This document shows positions 1 through 8,012 of a stretch of 64,000 nucleotides of DNA, in pieces. The notes under the pieces were generated by a model, which did not search any database, was not told the DNA's origin, and saw only the letters and a list, made by a program, of their open reading frames with translations. The number at the start of each line of letters is the position of its first letter. The first letter of the stretch is position 1. This DNA comes from Myxococcota bacterium. GTDB lineage: Bacteria > Myxococcota_C > UBA6777. The stretch spans positions 1 through 64,000 of the forward strand of contig JAKLKB010000005.1 in assembly GCA_023150835.1 (NCBI GenBank), written 5' to 3'. The position numbers were made by a program, and so were the translations under genes.

Positions 1-41
1 CACGCTGTATGCACGACGCGCAGACGCTGCCCGTTCCAACT

Positions 42-70
42 TCCCCCCGTTCACGGGGGGATTGAGGGGG
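42..70. repeat. Short C/G hairpin near the window's left edge
   Basis: A run of C followed by TTCA and a run of G forms a small self-complementary hairpin (CCCCCGTTCACGGGGGG). It lies just before the family B repeat. No gene is supported between the left edge and the thioredoxin gene start at 583; this 582-bp stretch holds this hairpin, one family B copy and one family A copy. Confidence 0.4.
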
Positions 71-126
71 GGCGACAAAAGAAACGGCGATCAGGCTAGA
101 CTATCCGGTGTTTCCACCTTAACAAG

Positions 127-271
127 GCGCGTATGGGGTGTCACCCCACACCCCACTTCCAAGGGCGCGGCTCCCTTGACCCCGTATCGGCGAAGAGATC
201 ACAGGTTTTTCAACACAACGACCCAGTCGCTTGGGCGTTCGCGAACACGGGGTTTTTGCCCACAAGTGACG
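127..271 (-). repeat. Family B structured repeat, copy 1
   Basis: On the minus strand it shows the core shared by the other copies: a GTTCGCG block, a TCGCCGATACGGGGTC block, AAGGGAG/CTCCCTTG arms and a closing GGGGTG/CACCCC hairpin. The inverted ends seen in the best copies are not intact here. It is probably a decayed non-autonomous element or structured intergenic repeat; it does not encode a convincing protein. Confidence 0.6.
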
Positions 272-366
272 CCTCTTTTCACCGCATCGCCAGCCCTACC
301 CGCTCCCAAACAAACCACCGAGCCGCAAGAACTGCCCACAAACACGGCTCGCTCAAAACAGCGCTG

Positions 367-483
367 TAATACGAGATCCGCCCGTTGTATGACCGTAAAG
401 ATGTAGGGGCAGCCCCCCGTGGCTGCCCTATTACAGGGCGTCTCAGCACGATCCTTTGCGTACACTTCGCTCGGAGATCGTAC
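367..483 (+). repeat. Family A inverted-end repeat, copy R1
   Basis: The left end reads TAATACGAGATCCGCC and the right end CGGAGATCGTA, an imperfect inverted pair. The middle has the family's GTAGGGGCAG / CTGCCC hairpin. It lies in the leader region of the thioredoxin gene and ends 100 bp before its start codon. Related copies occur at 2956, 23866, 23981, 43887 and 59121. Confidence 0.65.
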
Positions 484-582
484 AACTCTGTCTGCTGCGC
501 CCACAAAAAACCTTGCAACCATCCCACCCCTGCCGACTCTCTATCCAGCAGAACAAACACACCCCCAACCAAGGAGCACGTC

Positions 583-1185
583 ATGGCACGCGACCTCACC
601 CAACGTTTTAAACGCAACCGCACCACCAAAGAACAAACCGAAACCCAAACAGGCCCCGTCATCGAGATCCGCAACTCCGCACACTTTGAGAAACAAGTCA
701 TCCAAGCCGATATACCCGTGATCGTAGACTTCTGGGCCCCTTGGTGTGGCCCTTGTAAAGCGATGGCTCCGATCTTTGAATCCGTCGCCCAAAAATACCA
801 AGACCAAGTCCGCTTCGTGAAAGTCGATACCGAAGCCAATCCCCGTATATCCGAACAAATGCGTATCCGCTCGATCCCCACACTGATGATCTTTTGGCAA
901 GGCGAAGTCCTTGACGTCAACATCGGCCTCACCCAAGCGGGTGCGCTCGAACGCATGGTCAAAAGCACGCTCAAAACAGCCGCACGCCAAACCACCCCCC
1001 AAACGTCCCAAGAAGCCCAATCATCCGCAACAAACACCGAGGCACCGCAACACACCGAGGCATCGCAACACACCGCAACACCTCAAAGCAACGCAACGCC
1101 CCCTGCATCGGCCACCACCGCCACCCCAAACAGCGGGGGCCTAATTTCCAAGATCAAAGGCTGGTTTGGTAGCCCACAGCCCTAA
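583..1185 (+). CDS. Thioredoxin-domain protein with low-complexity C-terminal extension
   Basis: A 200-residue protein. Residues about 28-130 form a thioredoxin fold with the redox motif WCGPCK at 54-59 and the cis-proline segment RSIPTLMIF. This is the family's standard thiol-disulfide oxidoreductase site. There is no signal peptide, so it is probably cytosolic. The start is ATG 583 because AAGGAG (571-576) lies just upstream; reading further upstream would run into the family A repeat. The last 60 or so residues are Thr/Gln/Ala-rich with a short HTEAPQ/HTEASQ repeat and end in a short basic-hydrophobic stretch (ISKIKGWFG), which ordinary thioredoxins of about 105 residues lack. The tail may tether or localise the enzyme (inference). 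Confidence 0.9.
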   Translation: MARDLTQRFKRNRTTKEQTETQTGPVIEIRNSAHFEKQVIQADIPVIVDFWAPWCGPCKAMAPIFESVAQKYQDQVRFVKVDTEANPRISEQMRIRSIPTLMIFWQGEVLDVNIGLTQAGALERMVKSTLKTAARQTTPQTSQEAQSSATNTEAPQHTEASQHTATPQSNATPPASATTATPNSGGLISKIKGWFGSPQP

Positions 1186-1243
1186 CACAACCCCTCCGCT
1201 CCAACCACACACCTCGCCTAAAATGACCCTGATTGAAACGCCG

Positions 1244-2929
1244 CTACTTCGGCTTGTTTGAGCGTAGCATCTTCCGCATCACTCGCCCTGCCATCAAAAA
1301 GGGCTTCTTTTTGTCTCCCACCAGCCACTCCCTCGGCCACCGCAAACCCAACAGATGCGCCATCGTGGGAGCCATGTCCACCACCCGACAACGCCCAAGA
1401 TGCTTGCCTTTGCGCGATATCCCCGCTCCCGAAGCCACCCACATCGCCAACATCTTCGGATGATTCGGCAAGTAGCCATGCGAACCAAAAAAATACGCCA
1501 TCGGTTTGCCCGACACCTTCATCAACACCTTGCGGCGATGACCACGCCGAAAATAACAGTCTGGCTTCGTTAACACCACCAGATCAGGCGCTCCCCGATG
1601 CCATGCGTACGGATCCTCTCGATCGACCCCCTCCACCAACGGCTTCGGAAGACCCATCCGCGAGAACGCATCGGGCGTATACACCGCCTCAATACACTGC
1701 GCATACGACGGATGCTTGAACGCTTTGATCACTCCACTCTGATAACGCTCCCGATACGACGGATGAATGTACACATACGCCGCATGACCATTCTCAAACA
1801 CCATCACGCGCTCTCGACGGCGCTCCCGACGACTCAAGTTCCGATAACGGCTATACTTCGCCTTGATCAACAACAAACGCGGATCCACCGCGTGATGCAC
1901 ATTCAAAAAACCATGATCCGACCCCACAAAGATCGCCGTCTGCCCCAAGATCCCCGCCTTCCGATACGCCTCCAAGACCCGACCCAACAACTGATCGTTC
2001 ACTTGCAATGCCCAACGCGCTGTCCAGCCGTTGCGACCGTACTTGTGGTTCAATACATCGGGCAACACATAATGCAAATACATCAAACGCGGAATCGACG
2101 CCTTCCCTCGCACACGGCCCACCTGCCCTTCTCCCCGCAACAACCGCTCCGTTAGCTCCGTCATCAAGATATCCGCTTCGATCCGTTCCCCATCCATCAC
2201 CCGACCAAACAACGCCTCCAGATGCTTTTGACTTCGCACCTCATCACCACGCATCGACTCCCAATACATCTTCTTTAACAACTGCTGCACCGTCAACGAT
2301 GTGTACCCGTACCACAAGCCCGCGTTGTACATGATCGCAGGCACGTTGTACGTCAGCGTCTGCGCCTTTTGCGTACCCGGCCAATTCAACGCCGCTGTCG
2401 GCCATCCCTTCTCGTGCGCCAGATCGTACACACTCGGCGTCCGCTTCAATCGATCCAACTCCGTAATGTTCTCTTGGTACGGATAGATCAGATCAAAAAA
2501 ACCCTCCAACCAACGATTCCCCAACAAACCATGATGCGATGGGTATTGTCCCGTTGTCATCGACGCATGCGACGCCCACGTCACGCTCGGAAACACCGTC
2601 TCCATCGAACAGCGCATCCCTCCTCGCATCAACCCCCGCAACACCGGCACTTCCCGCGCATACGACTCCAGATCTCCCGCAGAAACACCGTCGATACTCA
2701 CAAACAAACCGTACTTCGCCGCTCCAAAACCTCGGCGTAGTCGCTCAGCAGGCCGCAACGCCCCGATCTGGTAAGGCGCTGGATCTCCCTTCGCCTCTCC
2801 TCCTTTCTTCGCTTCTGCGCCCCACACCCCACAAAATACCACGCTCCACAGCCACCCACCGCAAAACACCGCGCTCCACAGCCCGACACACCACCCACCG
2901 CAGCGCGACCTACTCTTGCGCCTCTCCAT
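1244..2929 (-). CDS. Exported type I phosphodiesterase / nucleotide pyrophosphatase family protein
   Basis: A 561-residue protein of the alkaline-phosphatase superfamily (ENPP-like). After a basic start and a Trp/Val-rich hydrophobic stretch (about residues 12-38, a signal peptide or anchor), the fold begins with SIDG (metal-binding Asp80). FPSVTWASH follows, with the likely nucleophile Thr117, then TTGQYPSHHG. A GSDHGF motif and a C-terminal GSHGY with downstream His provide further metal ligands. The family hydrolyses phosphodiester or pyrophosphate bonds of nucleotides, lipids or sugars; the substrate cannot be told from the sequence. The ATG start has AAGGAG upstream. The gene converges on the thioredoxin gene, with 58 bp between them. 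Confidence 0.85.
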   Translation of the reverse strand: MERRKSRSRCGGWCVGLWSAVFCGGWLWSVVFCGVWGAEAKKGGEAKGDPAPYQIGALRPAERLRRGFGAAKYGLFVSIDGVSAGDLESYAREVPVLRGLMRGGMRCSMETVFPSVTWASHASMTTGQYPSHHGLLGNRWLEGFFDLIYPYQENITELDRLKRTPSVYDLAHEKGWPTAALNWPGTQKAQTLTYNVPAIMYNAGLWYGYTSLTVQQLLKKMYWESMRGDEVRSQKHLEALFGRVMDGERIEADILMTELTERLLRGEGQVGRVRGKASIPRLMYLHYVLPDVLNHKYGRNGWTARWALQVNDQLLGRVLEAYRKAGILGQTAIFVGSDHGFLNVHHAVDPRLLLIKAKYSRYRNLSRRERRRERVMVFENGHAAYVYIHPSYRERYQSGVIKAFKHPSYAQCIEAVYTPDAFSRMGLPKPLVEGVDREDPYAWHRGAPDLVVLTKPDCYFRRGHRRKVLMKVSGKPMAYFFGSHGYLPNHPKMLAMWVASGAGISRKGKHLGRCRVVDMAPTMAHLLGLRWPREWLVGDKKKPFLMAGRVMRKMLRSNKPK

Positions 2930-2955
2930 CCTTCGCTCCTTCTCCTGCCCAACTC

Positions 2956-3070
2956 ATACGATATCCGGGTGATGTGTACACAAAGGATAGCGCGTAGACG
3001 CCCTATTCTTGGGCAGCCACACCTGTCTGCCCCTACGCCTTTACGATCACACTATGGGCGGATCTCGTAT
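2956..3070 (+). repeat. Family A inverted-end repeat, copy R2
   Basis: It starts ATACGATATCCGG and ends CGGATCTCGTAT, imperfect inverted ends. Between them are GGGCAG and CTGCCC arms that fold into a hairpin. It lies between the divergent phosphodiesterase and alkB genes and is not part of either. Confidence 0.65.
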
Positions 3071-3139
3071 CATTCCCCTCCCCAATCTACAACCCACGCG
3101 CCTCTCACGCCAAAAATATGCAGCACTCTCTTTTTTTCA

Positions 3140-3177
3140 TTGACAAATCCATTCTTTTTATTTAGAACATTCGTTCT
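3140..3177 (+). promoter_or_regulatory. Putative alkB promoter overlapped by an operator-like dyad
   Basis: TTGACA (3140-3145) is followed after 17 bp by TAGAAC (3163-3168), a fair -35/-10 pair. A perfect dyad AGAAC-ATTC-GTTCT (3164-3177) sits on the -10 box, so a bound protein should block transcription. The TetR-family gene at 4631 is the obvious candidate regulator. The core GAAC-N4-GTTC also resembles Gram-positive-type LexA boxes, so an SOS repressor is an alternative. Confidence 0.5.
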
Positions 3178-3328
3178 GTAAAGATACTACAGAAAACAAA
3201 AATGCAAAGACAAAGAATGTAAGAACCAACACAACAAACGAAGGCAAAGAAGGGCTGTTTGGAGCAGAGCAAAGAAAGACGAGATCTGCGTTCCGAAGCC
3301 AGCGCATTTGACCAAAAGGAGCGGCGCG

Positions 3329-4417
3329 ATGAGCAAGATAAAGTATTTGTTGGCATTGATCTTTTTGCCGATGGCGGCGTGGGGGGTGCAGGTTGGGGGT
3401 TGGTGGGCTTATAGCGTGCCGATCGCAGCGTTTGGCGTGATCCCTTTCGTCGAGCTGTTTTTGTCGGGTTCGACGGTGAACATGAACGAAGAAGAAGAAA
3501 CCAAAGCCCTGAGCAACGTGTGGTACGACGTGATGGTGTACTCGATCGTGCCGCTGCATTACGGGCTGGTGTTTTTTTATTTGTGGCGGGTGTCAAAAGG
3601 TGAGATGGGTTGGGCGCATCTGATCGGTGCGACGTGGAGCGTGGGGCTTGCGTGCGGAGCCTACGGGATCAACGTCGGCCACGAACTCGGTCACCGCAAA
3701 AAACTCCACGAACAATGGATGGCACAAGCGTTGTTGTTGACGGCGATGTATATGCACTTTTTCATCGAACACAACCGAGGGCATCACACCCGCGTCGCCA
3801 CCAAAGAAGATCCTGCATCTGCCCGCTATGGCGAGATGCTTTACACTTTTTGGTTTCGCTCGATCTGGCAAGGCTTTTGGTCAGCATGGGAACTCGAAAC
3901 CCATCGTCTTGAAAAGCGCGATCTCCCTTGGTGGAGCCTTCAAAACCAGATGGTGCGCTTTCAATTGATCCAGATCGCTTTTGTGTTGGGGATCTTTTTT
4001 GTGCTGGGTTGGCAAGCCACCCTTGCCTTTTTGACGGTGGCGCTTGTCGGTGTCCTGCTGCTCGAAACCGTCAATTACATCGAACACTACGGACTTGAGC
4101 GTCGCATGCAAGAAAACGGTCGCTACGAACGCCCTCTTCCCATCCATTCTTGGAACTCCGATCACCCGCTTGGACGCATCATCCTTTTTGAACTCACTCG
4201 CCACTCGGATCACCACGCCCACGCCTCGCGACACTACCAAGTCCTCCGTCACTTCGACGAAAGCCCGCAACTCCCCACAGGCTACCCCGGGATGATGATC
4301 CTTGCATTCTTCCCCCCATTATGGTTTTTTGTCATGCGCCGCCACATCGAAAAGCACCGCCAACAACTGTCCGGTGCGCTTCCTACACAGGCTTCCCCTG
4401 AAGCGATCGTGGCCTAG
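3329..4417 (+). CDS. alkB: Alkane 1-monooxygenase (AlkB-type membrane di-iron hydroxylase)
   Basis: A 362-residue integral membrane enzyme that hydroxylates terminal alkyl carbons using rubredoxin-delivered electrons and O2. All family histidine boxes are present: HELGH (118-122), EHNRGHH (147-153), NYIEHYGL (from 249) and HSDHHAHASRH (from 292). Several hydrophobic segments precede and separate them. The start at ATG 3329 has AAAAGGAG 7 bp upstream, better than an upstream in-frame start at 3308. No rubredoxin or rubredoxin reductase gene is in the window, so electron partners must lie elsewhere. The first 330 bp is G-rich, while the rest has the C-rich style of the plus-strand genes. The dyad over the promoter and the downstream TetR gene suggest substrate-induced derepression. 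Confidence 0.93.
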   Translation: MSKIKYLLALIFLPMAAWGVQVGGWWAYSVPIAAFGVIPFVELFLSGSTVNMNEEEETKALSNVWYDVMVYSIVPLHYGLVFFYLWRVSKGEMGWAHLIGATWSVGLACGAYGINVGHELGHRKKLHEQWMAQALLLTAMYMHFFIEHNRGHHTRVATKEDPASARYGEMLYTFWFRSIWQGFWSAWELETHRLEKRDLPWWSLQNQMVRFQLIQIAFVLGIFFVLGWQATLAFLTVALVGVLLLETVNYIEHYGLERRMQENGRYERPLPIHSWNSDHPLGRIILFELTRHSDHHAHASRHYQVLRHFDESPQLPTGYPGMMILAFFPPLWFFVMRRHIEKHRQQLSGALPTQASPEAIVA

Positions 4418-4630
4418 GGGCGAATGATCGCCACAGATCACATATCCCCCTCTCTTCGCCAAAAGCCCCACAACAAACGCCTGAAACACTCTCCCACGTC
4501 TCATGCGCTTGCCTCGATCGGCCTCAACCACCCCCTGCTCGGCAAGGACTCACCGCGAAGATCTCCGATTCTCCCAAACCAGACTCTCCTGTGCTTGCCT
4601 ACGCTTGCCAACCACGAGAAAGACCCTACG

Positions 4631-5230
4631 ATGCCCAAGATTGTGGATCATGATCAACGTCGCGAAGAACTCCTGACCACCAGCTTCGCCCTGTTTGCAC
4701 AACGCGGTTATGCTGCGGTCACCATGCGCGAACTTGCCCGTGAACTCGACGTCTCCACAGGCTTGCTCTATTACTACTTCCCCAACAAAGAAGCTCTCTT
4801 CGAGCAGATGTTCACCTTGATGTCGCGCCGCGATGTCTCCCGCGTCACCGCCGAACTCGACGCCACCATCCCCATCTCCGAAAAACTCAGCATCCTCTTT
4901 AAATACCTCGCCAAAAACGAAAGCCACTTCCAAAACTTGCTCTTGATGGCGCTTGACTTTCACAGGCAAAACGTAGAACACGGAAGAGACCATGTTCTCC
5001 AAGACATTGTGAAGATCTACAGCGACGCCATCGAAGATCGACTCAACCTTCACGGCACCCGTTTCGGCAGTGTGATCTTTAGCTTCCTTTGTGGGATGTT
5101 CTTCCAACGCTACCTCGCCCCCGACATCAGCTCCATCGAAGAACACCGCCTTTTGATCCAACAACTCTTGCAAGGACTGGCGTTCTCTAACCCACCACTG
5201 CCCGACGCAGTCAACCACAAGAGAAATTGA
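4631..5230 (+). CDS. TetR-family transcriptional regulator, probable regulator of alkB
   Basis: A 199-residue repressor-type protein. The N-terminal helix-turn-helix (about residues 10-57) has the TetR signature: FALFAQRGYAAVTMRELA, then LLYYYFPNKEALFEQM. The C-terminal ligand domain is diverged, as usual. The start is ATG 4631 (MPKIVDHDQRREE), matching the second TetR at 19671, whose protein opens with a near-identical MSPKIVDKEQRRE; the two are paralogues. It lies 213 bp after alkB on the same strand, and its stop overlaps the next gene's start by one base (TGATG). Control of alkB through the dyad at 3164-3177 is inferred from position. Confidence 0.88.
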   Translation: MPKIVDHDQRREELLTTSFALFAQRGYAAVTMRELARELDVSTGLLYYYFPNKEALFEQMFTLMSRRDVSRVTAELDATIPISEKLSILFKYLAKNESHFQNLLLMALDFHRQNVEHGRDHVLQDIVKIYSDAIEDRLNLHGTRFGSVIFSFLCGMFFQRYLAPDISSIEEHRLLIQQLLQGLAFSNPPLPDAVNHKRN

Positions 5231-6123
5231 TGAACGCACCTCAAAACAACCAGACTCCCGTACAACCCGCACAACCCAGTTTTCTTTCTCGGCTCCCTTG
5301 GATCGCAGGCAGCTTCCTTGTTGGCGCTGCGATCACCGTCGTCGTGATGATGATCTCCGGCGATTCCGGTCGTAAAAACCTCACCGATGTCGTGCAAAAA
5401 GGTCTTCAGAGCGGCCTCACCGCCATCATCACCACTCTGTTTACCTACTTCCTCGTCAATCGGCACTTGCGTAAACGTGAGCGCGAATCCGACAACATCA
5501 CCGTCAGCTATCTTGCCGAGATGTTCAGCCGTTTGCGCGACATCACGGGGTACTACAACCCCGAAACCCTCCCCGAAGAAGAAGGCGAACTCAGCGAGAC
5601 CATCGCTTGGCTGCGCGAATACGAATCGACCCCCAAAGAACGCCGCCAAAAGTCCGATCGCGCCGAACTCGAAGATCTGCTCTTCCGTTTGCGCGGCATC
5701 CCTTCTGTTCTCCAAGCCGGGCAAGTCCGCATCAATTTTGTCCGCGATGTCACCGCTCGCATCGAAGCCCTTCTTGGCGTCTGTAGCCCCGTCGTCGCTT
5801 CGGGTATCCCCGACTGCATCGATCAACTAACCTACGATCTGCGCGAAGCCATCGAAGATCTCTCCTACGCCGAACGCGGATACCTCGAACTTGAGCGCAT
5901 CCACCGCTACGCTGGACGACGCAACCTCCCCCAACACGAGATCGCCGATATCCTCGAACGCATCGCCGTTGGCATCACCGCCCTCTACGACGACCTCACG
6001 GAATCCTTTGCGGAATTCAAAAAAGAACCCCTTCCAAACTTCCTTGCCACACTTCCTGCCCACGCTCTCGAATCTTACAACGCCACCATCGAAGGTCTCA
6101 AAAGCGACGAAGAAGCCGCTTAA
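5230..6123 (+). CDS. Membrane protein with helical cytoplasmic domain, coupled to the TetR gene
   Basis: A 297-residue protein not recognised as a named family. It has two closely spaced hydrophobic segments, WIAGSFLVGAAITVVVMMI (about 22-42) and GLTAIITTLFTYFLV (about 62-77). A long charged, mostly helical region follows, rich in Glu, Arg and Leu. The hairpin topology would place this domain in the cytoplasm. Translation is probably coupled to tetR, because TGATG joins the two genes with a one-base overlap. The context suggests a role linked to the alkane or membrane-stress response of the regulator, but no function can be assigned. Confidence 0.75.
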   Translation: MNAPQNNQTPVQPAQPSFLSRLPWIAGSFLVGAAITVVVMMISGDSGRKNLTDVVQKGLQSGLTAIITTLFTYFLVNRHLRKRERESDNITVSYLAEMFSRLRDITGYYNPETLPEEEGELSETIAWLREYESTPKERRQKSDRAELEDLLFRLRGIPSVLQAGQVRINFVRDVTARIEALLGVCSPVVASGIPDCIDQLTYDLREAIEDLSYAERGYLELERIHRYAGRRNLPQHEIADILERIAVGITALYDDLTESFAEFKKEPLPNFLATLPAHALESYNATIEGLKSDEEAA

Positions 6124-6152
6124 CCGCCCCATCCCCCCCCAAAACCGCCATC

Positions 6153-6290
6153 GCTTACGCAGTTGACCAAAAAACCCGTTTTCGCGGCACTTCAAGCGGC
6201 AGGGCTGTTGGTCTGAAACACTTCCGAACTCCCCGCCAATACGGGGTCAAGGGGGCCGCGACCCCTTGCGGGGTTTGGGGTGGAACCCCA
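6153..6290 (+). repeat. Family B structured repeat, copy 2
   Basis: It begins GCTTACGCAGTTGA (the family inverted-end motif) and runs through TTCGCGGCACTTCAAGCGG and ATACGGGGTCAAGG to a closing GGGGT...ACCCC hairpin. The right inverted end is missing. It occupies the gap before the VWA gene. Confidence 0.65.
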
Positions 6291-6342
6291 AAAAAACACT
6301 CTCAAAAAAACACTCTCCAAAAAAACACTCTCCAAAAAAACC
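6289..6342 (+). repeat. Short A-rich tandem repeat
   Basis: Four imperfect copies of a 14-16-bp unit, CAAAAAAACACTCTC, directly follow the family B repeat and precede the putative VWA promoter. Such A-tracts could bend DNA or vary in length by slippage (inference). Confidence 0.7.
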
Positions 6343-6349
6343 GACCTCA

Positions 6350-6378
6350 TTGACAATCTTTTTACAAACCGATGACAT
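6350..6378 (+). promoter_or_regulatory. Putative promoter of the VWA gene
   Basis: TTGACA (6350-6355), 17-bp spacer, TGACAT (6373-6378). The -35 is a perfect consensus and the -10 matches three of six. The A-tract tandem repeat lies directly upstream. It would give a leader of about 90 bases. Confidence 0.4.
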
Positions 6379-6473
6379 CCACCTCACCCATGACGGCGCG
6401 ATCTCGGCTACCTCTGATTGCGAGGAAGAGCCTCTTCCTGTACAACCATCTCTCAAAGAGGAAGGAGATCACC

Positions 6474-7817
6474 ATGACCTCGCAACATCCCGTGCTTCGG
6501 CTGTTTGGCTTCTTGTTCTTGGCTTGCTTGGCCTATTGCACCCCGCTTCATGCCGAATCGTCGGCCCCACCGCTACACCTTGATATCGCCGTCAGCCACC
6601 CATACCTCCGCCCCCACGCTCACCAACGCATCTATCTCAAAGTCGGCGTCAAAGGTGGCCCCCTTCCCTCCGCCAAAAAGCGCGCTCCGCTCAATCTTGC
6701 GGTCGTCATCGATCGTTCGGGATCGATGAGCGGAGAACGCATCGCCCGCGCCAAACAAGCGGCTCGGATGCTCGTGTCGATGCTTCAACCCGATGATATC
6801 CTTGCGATCGTCACCTACGAATCGAGCGTCCACGTCCTCGTTCCCGCCACAAAAGTGACGGACAAAGAAGATATCATCCGCAAGATCAACAGCATCCAAG
6901 CCAACGGATTTACTGCCCTGTTTGGTGGCGTCAGCAAAGGACTGGCCGAAGTCCGCAAGTTCCTCCACAAAGATCGTGTCAATCGCGTCATCCTGCTTTC
7001 GGACGGACTCGCCAACGTCGGTCCTCGTTCCCCCAATGCCCTCGGTCGCCTCGGAGAAGCCAGCGCCAAAGAAGGTATCTCCATCACCACCATCGGCATC
7101 GGACTCGGATACAACGAGGATTTGATGACACAACTCGCACGACGCAGTGACGGAAATCACGGGTTTGCCCGTAATGCCAGCGATCTTGATCGCATCTTTC
7201 GCGCAGAACTCGGTGATATCACCACCGTCATCGCACAACAAGTCCATGTCACTATCCGCTGCGCCGCCGGTATCCGACCCATTCGCGTCCTCGACCGCCC
7301 CGCCGAGATCCGTGACAACGTCGTCTTCACCTCCTTTAACCAACTCTACAGCAACCAACACAAATATCTCCTGCTCGAAGTCGAACCGCCCCTCGGAAAT
7401 AGCGAGCAACTCAAAGATATCGCACACGTCGATATCTCCTTCCTCGATATGCAAAGCCGCCAACGCACCCACACCAAGGGCCAAACCGCCTTGCGCTACA
7501 CCCTCGACGAACGCACCATCCAACAACACCTGCGCCGCGATGTCTTGATCGAAGTCCACGAAGCCCTTGGCAACGAAGCCAACCAACGCGCCGTCACCAT
7601 GCGCGACAAAGGCCAGCTTGAAAACGCCCGTAAACTCTTGCTCGAAAATGCCTTGCGCCTCCAACAAATGGCCAAACGGCTCGGCTCCAAACGACTCAAA
7701 CGCTCTAGCGAATCGAATATCCAAGACGCCAAAAACCTCCAAGGCCAACAATGGCAAAATCAACGCAAGGTCATGCGCAAGCGCCAATACCAGATCCAAA
7801 ACCAAACCAACTGGTGA
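6474..7817 (+). CDS. Secreted von Willebrand factor A domain protein
   Basis: A 447-residue protein. A signal peptide (LFGFLFLACLAYCTPLHA) is followed by a VWA domain. Its metal-ion-dependent adhesion site DRSGS is at residues 80-84, with the supporting Thr in NGFTALFGG and Asp in LLSDG. The architecture matches exported VWA proteins in which an N-terminal beta-rich stretch leads into VWA and a C-terminal beta/helical region. Such domains bind protein partners through Mg2+. The start at ATG 6474 follows a strong GGAAGGAG. It is followed by a family B repeat and then, on the same strand, the sensor kinase gene. The C-terminus is Gln/Lys/Arg-rich and coiled. The partner is unknown. Confidence 0.85.
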   Translation: MTSQHPVLRLFGFLFLACLAYCTPLHAESSAPPLHLDIAVSHPYLRPHAHQRIYLKVGVKGGPLPSAKKRAPLNLAVVIDRSGSMSGERIARAKQAARMLVSMLQPDDILAIVTYESSVHVLVPATKVTDKEDIIRKINSIQANGFTALFGGVSKGLAEVRKFLHKDRVNRVILLSDGLANVGPRSPNALGRLGEASAKEGISITTIGIGLGYNEDLMTQLARRSDGNHGFARNASDLDRIFRAELGDITTVIAQQVHVTIRCAAGIRPIRVLDRPAEIRDNVVFTSFNQLYSNQHKYLLLEVEPPLGNSEQLKDIAHVDISFLDMQSRQRTHTKGQTALRYTLDERTIQQHLRRDVLIEVHEALGNEANQRAVTMRDKGQLENARKLLLENALRLQQMAKRLGSKRLKRSSESNIQDAKNLQGQQWQNQRKVMRKRQYQIQNQTNW

Positions 7818-7837
7818 TCGAACGGACTTGTCTTGTC

Positions 7838-7990
7838 GGTTTGTTTGGTGGGGTTTCACCCCACGCCCCACAAGGGAGCCCAGCCCCCTTGACCCCATAT
7901 CGGCGAAGAGGTCGATGGTTTTCCAGACGAACGACTCTGTCGCTTCAAGCGGCGCGAACACGGGGTTTTTAGCCAACCGCGTAACTCCTA
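7838..7990 (-). repeat. Family B structured repeat, copy 3
   Basis: Read on the minus strand it starts TAGGAGTTACGCGGTTG, a near-match to the family end. It continues through GTTCGCGCCGCTTGAAGCG and GATATGGGGTCAAGGGG to GTGGGGTGAAACCCCAC. The opposite end is diverged. The plus-strand right end finishes 22 bp before the sensor kinase start. Confidence 0.65.
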
Positions 7991-8012
7991 GCAAAGAAGC
8001 ACCGAGGAGTCG

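Noticed and set aside
2930-3328. Possible small gene in the repeat-rich alkB leader
   Set aside because: Frames there cross the family A repeat and lack ribosome sites.
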